From Symsagittifera roscoffensis (Eukaryota; Xenacoelomorpha; Acoela; Convolutidae): a stretch of 64,000 nucleotides of DNA. The stretch spans positions 20,573,302-20,637,301 of the forward strand of contig NC_087065.1 of assembly GCF_963678635.1 (NCBI RefSeq), read 5' to 3'. The position numbers were made by a program, and so were the translations under genes. Each line of letters opens with the position of its first letter. Positions within the stretch are counted from its first letter, which is position 1. Below are positions 35,121 to 44,134 of this stretch, one piece after another. A model generated the notes under the pieces. That model did not search any database, was not told the origin of the DNA, and was given only the letters and a program-made list of their open reading frames with translations.

Positions 35121-35789
35121 ATCTGTTGTGTTTTGAAATCATCCAAAACTCGCTCTACTATTCATATTGATGTTTTTTTGCTTTACCTAGAAAAAAAGCT
35201 TTCCCAACAAATTTGTTTTTTTTTTCTAAAATTTGATGTTTAAACGGGAAGCAAACAGAGCGTTTAAGCGTTTCGTGAAAAAAATCGGTGATGAAACATT
35301 TTATGGACAATCAGAAACTTGGTTTAATGACTCGAACGATGGAAAACTACAGACATCAGTCGGTTCAAAGTTTGTTTCTTTTCAATCTGTTAGATACTCG
35401 GAGAACAACGAAAAAAAATTAGAAGTGAAGAAACTCTTACCAAAAAAGCTGAGACCAAAATTACGTCAAAAAAAACATGTCAAGACATGAAAACCTAAAC
35501 ATGTCAAGATCTGATGATGTCAAAACTTTTCTCCTCTGAAGTCTTTTTCGGGATACATAATTACAAATGTTATTAAAATGACCCTCCTGATAAGCAACAA
35601 GTTTTCATTGTTAGGTTGTTTCTTTGACAAAAAACCAACTGCCCAATCTCTTTTAAGGAGTAATAAAATCTTATTTACAGTGTAAAAAAAGTTGTCATTC
35701 CGGTTCAACACTAACATTGAACAAAGAAAAAAAAATAAAAACCGAAGCCAAAAAATTACCAGGACCGTATGATATTACAGCGTAGGCTC

Positions 35790-36320
35790 TGAAATATGGA
35801 AGCAATGCAAATTAGATGCACCTATCATCCTTCGAAAAAGTTTTAAAAAACATTTTCTACCCGGAGCTACTCAAAAAACATTTTTTACGACTACTTATAA
35901 TAATGACGACCAACAAGACTCAGAAAACTAAGAACTATTCAAAAACTGGTGCCTTGCAAAAATTATTGAAACAGATCTATATGAACACATAAATTAGTGT
36001 CTTTAAGCCTAAAAACTCTTATGCAACACTCAATTTGGGTTTTGAAAGTTTGAATCAACTACATACGCCATTTATATTGTGCAGAATTATTTAGACAATC
36101 AATTAAAAACGTCAATTACGTTGCTTGCTCATTACTAGATCTATTAAAAGCTTTCGATTCTAATAACTAATTATTTCTAAAGTAAAAACTCATTATATTG
36201 ATACGAAGAAAATATTTTAAAAATGCGAACTGGAACATTTTTGGACGATGTCCAATGTCAGGCTAATAAAATCGATTTAAAAATATATACAGACGTTAAA
36301 ACGTCATAAAAGACCATTAA
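35790..36320 (+). pseudogene. Remnant of a non-LTR retrotransposon RT
   Basis: In shifting + frames I read an upstream RT block (TQFGF-like, then TYAIYIVQNYLDNQLKT near 36060) and motif A (LDLLKAFDSNN, near 36138-36170), followed by a decayed downstream part. Stops and frameshifts are frequent. It is a jockey-like LINE fragment; the subclass is uncertain. Confidence 0.5.
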
Positions 36321-37384
36321 GTGATTCTAAACAAAAATAAAATTCAAACTTTTTGTAAGAATCTCGTAATTTTTACATTTTTCTTAATATTTTGAGATTT
36401 TTAATTTTCTTAGCGTTTTCTTATACTATTTTTTTGATTTTAAAATGTTTTCGATAGTTATGTTCGATATTCTACATCAAAAACGTTTTGGACTGAGATC
36501 TGACTGTTAGCTCCATACTCTTGAAATCATCGCACGTGTTGATCCCTGGCCTCAGGTTCTGAATGTTAGGAGCTTCAATGCGTTGTTTGACTGATCTATT
36601 ATCTTCAAACTTAACTGTGCTGTGGTCGCTTCCACCCCAGATTGACGAGCGTGAATGCCTACAGGCGAGTCCTCTTTTTTGTGTTCCGCAACACTTTTGG
36701 CCAAATGTCGAATATTTGTCTAACATAGGTGTAATTACATTCACAACAAGACAGTTTAGAAACCACATTGGATTTCAGATCACGGGAGAATGACAACTTA
36801 AGGGAGGCACCAGTGGTTTTTAGTTTCCGCGTCGAAAACACAATTTGCGCGTTGGTGATGGTGCAAACATCTTTTGCCAAAATTGACTTTGATTTACTCG
36901 ATATTGAAACATGAGCATTAGGGATTTCTCGACTTGCTTGTCATTTGATGCCCGAGTTTCCGTCTTAGTTGGTAGTAATTCTTCCCTTTAATTTTGCTTA
37001 ATGTTTTCAATTCAACTCTGGATGATCACTCTTCTAGAAATTGATTCTGCTTCCATTTTTGTTTAATGATTATCATTGCTTAAAGTTCCCCTGTATATGT
37101 GCTCCTAAAAACTTCGAGCACCTTACCTTATGTTATATTTCTCTAGTACTGCGGTGGTGCGCAATTTCTGAAGTTTAGAAGCGTGCCAGTATCCGTTGGT
37201 TTTTGGTAAAATCCTCATTTAACCTGCTTGTTGCCATCTAGATTCATATTAATGTCTAAAAAAGCCAAACCATCATTCTCGTTAGAAGTTTCAAGTAGGA
37301 GCTGTAAATTAGGGTGCAATTTATTGGCAGCTTGCAATACCACGCTCGAGCCGCTTTTTACAGTCATAAAAATATCGTCTTCAA

Positions 37385-38395
37385 TGTAACAGTCGCCTAC
37401 TTTGGTCACATATGAGGCTTAAGAAGAATAGGCCCTATAACCATTGGCTCAAGTGTCAGGGACACTATCTCTCGTGTTTTCTACCTCAAAATGGTCGGAG
37501 CCAACTCGGTTCGCTTGCGACATGAGACTAAAAACCCGTAACAGCTTAAAGGCCACTGCCAAATTACCCCCCACTCTAAAAAATAAGAACATCTCCATAC
37601 TTAGGTCTCAAAATACCCAAAATACACGAACGCCGTTAAAAACAGGGTCGGAACAATCCTCACAGTTACTTTTTATTAGACAGTGGAACTTTGATCCCTT
37701 TCAGATGGATCAACCTAAAACTCGCCTTATCTCAATATAACAATCGTAAAACACACTCAAGAAAACTAAATTCAGAATTCACATATCGGCACACTCGAGA
37801 ATTAGAGGTAACTAAATTAATGAGCAACTCGAGAATTAAGTATGATAACTTGAGAAGCTTAATACTAATTAGTTTCAATAAGGGAAATAAATTTTGACTC
37901 TAGAAATGAAGTTTTGGCCTGAGCCATTGGGACACCCCAGCTGTCCCCCTTTCCACTGAGGGTTCACTATAGTTCAGCTCGAATAATCGTATTCTTCTTT
38001 CACAACCGTTTCTTCTCCTATTTCAGGATAAGACGGCTCTACTCGCGTTTATTTTGTATCTGGAAATTGCAAATAGCAATTTCCCGCTGCTTTTTCAAGT
38101 ACTTTCCCGCGGTTATAAATCGGTTGTAAATCTTCTATTTCTGAGATTTTCAGTTTTCGCGAGAAAGTTGAGCATGACAGGCTCGATTCGAATTTTTGAA
38201 AAATTAAATTTCCTCCCAAAATTACGTAGTTCGTGTTCTTCAAGGTGTTCCAAATATGACCGACTGGCACAGAAATCGTAGGAAAAACTTCACATCCGTT
38301 CTGGTCAGCTCACATTCACGCCTCTCTTTTCAAGTTTTGCAAAACCAGTATTTTCTGATTTGCATTTATAATCCTCAACCAAAATGCCACCACCA
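37385..38395 (-). repeat. LTR (3' in element sense)
   Basis: On the + strand it runs from TGTAACAGTCGCC to CCACCACCA. A minus-strand AATAAA near 38049 could serve as poly(A) signal. It is almost the same as 39233-40249. Confidence 0.75.
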
Positions 38396-38544
38396 TCGGG
38401 TTTCCGCTCATCCAATTTTACACTTATCTCCTATAATGTAATGTGGATTTTAACGATACCCGTTTGACCAACTTGAGAACACACCCGTCCTCTCTTGTTG
38501 CTCTGATTCCGTGCTGGTTGTTTCCTTGACTTGTCCTGCACCTG

Positions 38545-38753
38545 ATCACCAGCAGCACTTTCCCACTTAGCTGGTCACCTGTTCCAGTCAGGTCTCCTAA
38601 TGGTCCGCCTAAGTCCCTGTGAACCACTTTCCCACTCGACTGGTCACCTGTTCCAGTCAGGTCTCCTAATGGTCCGCCTAAGTCCCTGTGAACCACTTTC
38701 CCACTCGACTGGTCACCTGTTCCAGTCAAGTCTCCTAATGGTCCAGCTAAGCT
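38545..38753 (-). repeat. 69-bp tandem repeat, about three copies, within a reading frame
   Basis: Copies start at 38573, 38642 and 38711 with period 69. Because 69 is a multiple of three, the minus-strand frame 38424-38786 reads a 23-residue unit (beginning GGPLGDLTGTGDQ) three times. The protein is of unknown nature and may not be expressed. Confidence 0.65.
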
Positions 38754-39203
38754 GCAAGCTATCTGAAAACCTTTACAACGCCCCACACTCGGGCATCTTT
38801 TCAGATTGCTGAAATGATCGAAACGATCGGTCTTATAAAAAACAGTATGGTTATACTATTTAATTAATATAAAGGTTTGATCCAACTAATTTGGTGTCAA
38901 AGTCACTGTCATTTTTTGTTTTATATTTTTTGTTCTTTTTTCTGTTCTTTTTCGGTTTTTGTTTCTCTTTTTGTCTTTCGCTCGTTTTTTCGTCCCCCTA
39001 CTTACCCCCCCCCCCTTACTCGGTTAGCTAAGCCTCGTTCGGAGAGCGTACCAGGAAATTTTCTCGAGTTTTCTTAAAAAGCTATCACGGTACAACCGGA
39101 AGGTTTACACGTTCCCCCTGAACCGTACCACTGGTACTCTAGAATGGGCATGTAGCCCGGAGCTGCGTCAAGTGGGCTCGACTCCGTAGTCATGATGTCT
39201 TAA

Positions 39204-39221
39204 AAACACCCAGGAGCGCCA
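39204..39221 (-). promoter_or_regulatory. Candidate tRNA primer-binding site
   Basis: Reading the minus strand, TGGCGCTCCTGGGTGTTT begins 11 nt inside the 5' LTR edge. TGG is what a CCA-ending tRNA primer requires. The matching tRNA is not identified. Confidence 0.35.
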
Positions 39222-39232
39222 TAAAAACACTA

Positions 39233-40249
39233 TGTAACAGTCGCCTACTTCGGTCACATTTGAGGCTTAAGAAGATTAGGCCCTATAACCATTGGCTCAA
39301 GTGTCAGGGACACTATCTCTCGTGTTTTTCTACCTCAAAATGGTCGGAGCCAACTCGGTTCGCTTGCGACATGAGACTAAAAACCCGTAACAGCTTAAAG
39401 GCCACTGCCAAATTACCCCCCCCCCCACTCTAAAAAATAAGAACGTCTCCATACTTAGGTCTCAAAATACCCAAAATACACGAACGCCGTTAAAAACAGG
39501 GTCGGAACAATCCTCACAGTTACTTTTTATTAGACAGTGGAACTTTGATCCCTTTCAGATGGATCAACCTAAAACTCGCCTTATCTCAATATAACAATCG
39601 TAAAACACACTCAAGAAAACTAAATTCAGAATTCACATGTCGGCACACTCGAGAATTAGAGGTAACTAAATTAATGAGCAACTCGAGAATTAAGTATGAT
39701 AACTTGAGAAGCTTAATACTAATTAGTTTCAATAAGGGAAATAAATTTTGACTCTAGAAATGAAGTTTTGGCCTGAGCCCTTGGGACACCCCAGCTGTCC
39801 CCCTTTCCACTGAGGGTTCACTATAGTTCAGCTCGAATAATCGTATTCTTCTTTCACAACCGTTTCTTCTCCTATTTCAGGATAAGACGGCTCTACTCGC
39901 GTTTATTTTGTATCTGGAAATTGCAAATAGCAATTTTCCGCTGCTTTTTCAAGTACTTTCCCGCGATTGTAAATCGGTTGTAAATCTTCTATTTCTGAGA
40001 TTTTCAATTTTCGCGAGAAAGTTGAGCATGACAGGCTCGATTCGAATTTTTGAAAAATTAAATTTCCTCCCAAAATTACGTAGTTCGTGTTCTTCAAGGT
40101 GTTCCAAATATGACCGACTGGCACAGAAATCGTAGGAAAAACTTCACATCCGTTCTGGTCAGCTCACATTCACGCCTCTCTTTTCAAGTTTTGCAAAACC
40201 AGTATTTTCTGATTTGCATTTTTAATCCTCATCCAAAATGCCACCAACA
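39233..40249 (-). repeat. LTR (5' in element sense)
   Basis: Pairs with 37385-38395. The visible differences are single substitutions and a longer C run near 39415-39425. The junction with the PLE is at 40249/40250. Confidence 0.75.
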
Positions 40250-41726
40250 TCCTTATGATATCAATTAAACAACCCTCACATTTCACCGCGTTGGTTCTGA
40301 AAGTCAACTCTTTATTGCATTTTGGGCATTTGGCTTTCGTGTCCTCTAGGATAACAATCTTTTGAGGGATTTCCATAGCCAGAACTTTCTCATAGTCTTT
40401 CAATCACAGGTATGCCAGAAAGACTTCCAAGGATGAACCCAAGGCCAATCCATCCTTCTGTACATACCATATGTCGCTGCACTTGAAATGGACATAAATA
40501 GGAGCCTGGCTCATTCTGGCTGAATAAATTTTAGGAGCTATGTCAATGTTCTTTTTGAGTGGAACCTTTATATACAGGCTTTTCACATCTAAGGAAATGA
40601 CAATCTCTTGAGTGTCTAAATTGGTATTCTTTATCATATCCCTTGTGGCTTTAGTGTTGGTCTCAATTTCGACACTTTCAATTTTATCTAAAAGTTTTTG
40701 CTTATGTTATTTTCAGTTTCTCATAAGAACTACCGGGGAACGAGAAGACAGGTTGTTGTGGTTTGTCCTTTTAATGTACTTTAGCCATCCATAAAGTTGT
40801 GCATGTTTACCACCAGTTGACCTCAGCTTCTCTCATAAGCCATCTGTTAACTCATTTCTTTCGTTCTTGGACAGTATTTTTTTGTTCAAGTTCTTTTTCA
40901 ATTCTTTGAACAATTAAATCAATCATATTATTATATCTCTCACACAGTTCTGATCGTTGCAAATGTGTCAGTTTGCTTCATTTGTGTAAGTTTTCTGGAC
41001 GCAAAAAACCAATTCTTTTATCAAAAGTACCGTTACTAGTTCGTTGTTTTTGAAATATTTCATAGCTTTTCCAATTTCCATTTCACGTGGAGCCGCTTCA
41101 ATTTCACATGAGTTTTTGCCAAGCATGCCATATTTCCTCTGTTCTGACAAAAATTATCTATGTCTGCTTTAAAATGAAATTCATTGAATTGGTCTCGGAC
41201 TGGATGTTTAGGTCCCATAGATAATAACTCCTCCACACAACCCGGCAACTTTATCTCATCTTGTACCTTACCGCTTTTTTTTGTGTCTTTCCTAGGGGTC
41301 TGTTTTGTCTATCAGCTAACTTCTCAATTTTCTTAGAATGGCTGAGGCAAGTGGTTGAAACGTTGTCTGGTATAAAACGCCGAACATAGTTTATGAACGC
41401 TGGCCATAATCTCTCATCAAGCATTTATGATCAAGCGTTTATGAACGCTGGCCATAATCAATTGTTCATCTAAATATATCTCTCACCTCGCCCAAATCTA
41501 CGCTACCCTTTTTTTTATCCTCAAAAGCCCTACCCATCTCTGTCTTGAGTAGTCCAAAAACACCCCATTCCCAGGTATTCTAAACAGCATTAATTATGGT
41601 TTTATATCCGTATCTAGGCAATTTCTCAGAAATTTAAGGCAAAATTGCCTTTGTCAAATTTATTTGAAAACTTTTCATTTTGCAATTTAGTTTTCCACAA
41701 ATTTATTTGAGTATAAAAAACACTTT

Positions 41727-42323
41727 GGCAATAACACACGATAAGATCCTTAGCAGTGGAAATTAGTGGATAAGGAAGCTTCAGTGGGGAAAGAATATTC
41801 CGCAGAACCCTCCCGTGCCACAAATTGGGAGAGATAAGAACGTTATCTCGAGAATTTCACGGGAGCGGAGGCTTGGTCCCCAAGAGACTGTTATATGTTG
41901 AAGGACTGCAGTAAACTAACTTTTTAGCTACTCTGATGCCATAGAACTTTGAATTAACACCGATATTATTTGATATTTTAGAGTATGAGTAGCTAGAAAG
42001 AGGAAAGGGTCAATCCATCTCCAATGGATTTAATATAGAACGGTCACACAAAAACATAATACAATAGGGTATTCGAGCCGTGTTTTTAATAACAATCATG
42101 TAGTCTGAGGATCCGAGACTCAGCTATGTGGTTGTGTTCGCATGTAAACGAAAGCTGATCAAAAGTCGTTTGACTGATGGCCTTAAAATAGTAACTTTTT
42201 ACTTAGCCCTAAACAGACCAGAAAATCAACTGGCAAGGTCGAGACGGTGAAGAACGAGTGGAATTAAGGTAACTCACGCCTGCCAGTCGTTAATAGGTAC
42301 TTTTTCTACGCTCCGTCGCTGTG
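41727..42323. repeat. 597-bp direct repeat, copy 1
   Basis: Starts GGCAATAACACACG and ends GTCGCTGTG. It is nearly identical to 42561-43154, with a 237-bp spacer (42324-42560) that carries a short open + frame rich in Lys, Gln and Glu. The arrangement resembles a miniature terminal-repeat element, but the ends are not TG...CA and I see no target duplication, so a tandem duplication is equally possible. Confidence 0.6.
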
Positions 42324-42560
42324 CCTTCCGGCGGGACTGAAAAAGACGACTAAAGGCCTTAGTAACAAAGAAGTGCTGCAAAGGAGGGTTGAAATATTCC
42401 GGAAGTTTAAATGTTTAAAATTTCGATTGACGGGCAAGTATTTCTCAGAAATACAAGAAGACGGCCATTTTGACGAAAAAGAACAACAAAAACAGAACAA
42501 CGACAAATATAGTGAAAAACAGTCGTACGGGAACACGAGAAAAACGGAGCCTCTGATTGT

Positions 42561-43154
42561 GGCAATAACACGCGATAAGATCCTTAGCAGTGGAAGTTAG
42601 TGGATAAGGAAACTTCAGTGGGGAAGGAATATTCCGCAGAACCCTCCCGTGCCACAAATTGGGAGAGATAAGAACGTTATCTCGAGAAGATTACGGGAGC
42701 GGAGGCTTGGTCCCCCAGAGACTTATATGTTGAAGGACTGCAGTAAACTAACTTTTTAGCTAATCTGATGCCATAGAACTTTGAATTAACACCGATATTA
42801 TTTGATATTTTAGAGTATGAGTAACTAGTAAGAGGAAAGGGTCAATCCATCTCCAATGGATTTAATATAGAACTGTCACACAAAAACATAATAAAATAGG
42901 GTATTCGAGCCGTGTTTTTAATAACAATCACGTAGTCTGAGGATCCGAGACTCAGCTATGTGGTTGTGTTCGCATGTAAACGAAAGCCGATCAAAAGTCG
43001 TTTGACTGATGGCCTAAAAATAGTAATTTTTTACTTAGCCCTAAACAGACCAGAAAATCAACTGGCAAGGTCGAGACGGTGAAAACGAGTGGAATTAAGG
43101 TAACTGACGCCTGCCAGTCGTTAATAGGTACTTTTTCTACGCTCCGTCGCTGTG
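42561..43154. repeat. 594-bp direct repeat, copy 2
   Basis: Second copy of 41727-42323 with few differences. It is followed directly by unrelated sequence. Confidence 0.6.
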
Positions 43155-43374
43155 TAGTATTTTGGCGAATGTTACATAAGAGTGAAAACCGGTTTTCAAT
43201 TTCCGGGTTCTAAACACAATTTGTGCGTTGGTGCGTTAATGAAAAATTAAATAAGTATTTTAAAAATTAATTACATTTCTTATTAAAGGAGGTTACTATG
43301 TTAATACATAAGCAACCGCCAGCAAAAAAAGTATTTTTGAATAATTTCGATTCTAATTGGATTTCTCTACCCTT

Positions 43375-43780
43375 GGGGGGTCCCGCAGATAACTGTACTA
43401 GAACCCATTGATATTCTGTTCATATATGTAACCAATGACAAATTGTCCAACCGTTGTGCAATGCGCCGACGATACGCTAATATTTTGTGTGAACAGCAAG
43501 ATATAACTTAGATCCTGTGCAATACGACGAGGACTATGTGGTCTTTGAACAACAAAACGTAACGTTAGCACTGCGATTTTTCCAAATTCCATTCTTTTAA
43601 ACCGAATAAAGAAAAACTCTGTATTCTGCCAAAATGATTCACGAAAAAAGAAGAAAACACTCAATTATGTTGGACTACAATTTAATAGAAGAGAACACAA
43701 TTGTTTAGTATCTTGGAATTGTCCGAGACCAATTCTTGACGTTTTGTCGGGAATTGAAAATGGTTTAGCCTGATTGTTGT
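43375..43780 (+). pseudogene. RT remnant of a jockey-like LINE
   Basis: A + frame reads a motif B relic (GVPQITVLEPIDILFIYVTN near 43380-43440), then after a frameshift motif C (ADDTLIF near 43470), then a diverged downstream part. The fragment is short and broken, with no ends recognised. Confidence 0.5.
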
Positions 43781-44134
43781 GATAAGCCTATTGGATGGAT
43801 TTGTTATGTTTGATGTTTGTGCCTGTATGTGGAGCGCCCTCTGAGGGATTTTGGAGACAGGTCTGTCAAGTGGCTTTCTGTGGGGAGGTGGGGAACTGGA
43901 GCTGGCTTGAGAAGTCTGGTGGTGCGCCGCTGAACCTGCTGAGCTCGGGTGGGATTGTTCCTTGTTTTTGATTTTTAACCTTTATGCTGCCTTTTAACCT
44001 TTTAAATTAATTTAGTTGTCTTTTTTTTTTTTATTTGCTGATTTGTAAAATTCCCACTAACCGCTTATCATGGGTTAGTTCAGTCCCCTAAAGTCCAGTC
44101 AAAATCCTTTTTTTTACCTTTATGCTGCGTCAAG

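Larger units (their letters stand above)
37385..40249 (-). mobile_element. Non-autonomous LTR element inserted in the PLE
   Basis: Two direct repeats of 1011 and 1017 bp (37385-38395, 39233-40249) flank an 837-bp interior. In element sense (minus strand) each repeat starts TG and ends TGTTACA, as LTRs do, and the two differ by few bases, indicating fairly recent insertion. A candidate primer-binding site lies at 39204-39221. The interior has no pol gene. It contains a minus-strand frame with a 69-bp tandem repeat and a long purine-rich stretch (about 38920-39015). I see no target-site duplication. The LTRs are related to 7985-8896, so this is probably a deletion derivative of the same family as the SGNH element. 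Confidence 0.75.
36475..41270 (-). pseudogene. Decayed Penelope-like element (PLE), interrupted by an LTR element
   Basis: Minus-strand order: N-terminal PLE region (LPGCVEELLSMGPKHPVRDQ near 41240), RT motif region (EIVISLDVKSLYIKVPLK near 40600; VHFKCSDIWYVQKDGLALGS near 40470), then a Cys-rich insert (CPKCNKELTF near 40350). The LTR element 37385-40249 interrupts here. The RT catalytic region (EDDIFMTVKSG near 37370; LAFLDIN near 37250) resumes after it. The GIY-YIG endonuclease region follows (CNYTYV near 36740), and a C-terminal NLRPGINT near 36560. Frames are broken in several places. About 40 residues expected between the Cys-rich insert and the catalytic motif are missing at the insertion point. 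It is inactive. Confidence 0.8.

Noticed and set aside
35233-35490. 85-codon basic protein on the + strand
   Set aside because: No family match, rich in Lys by AT-rich composition, and it begins inside the flank of the foldback element.
38545-38753. CRISPR-like array
   Set aside because: The 69-bp units are head-to-tail without variable spacers, lie in an LTR element interior and are in a multiple of three, so they are a minisatellite.
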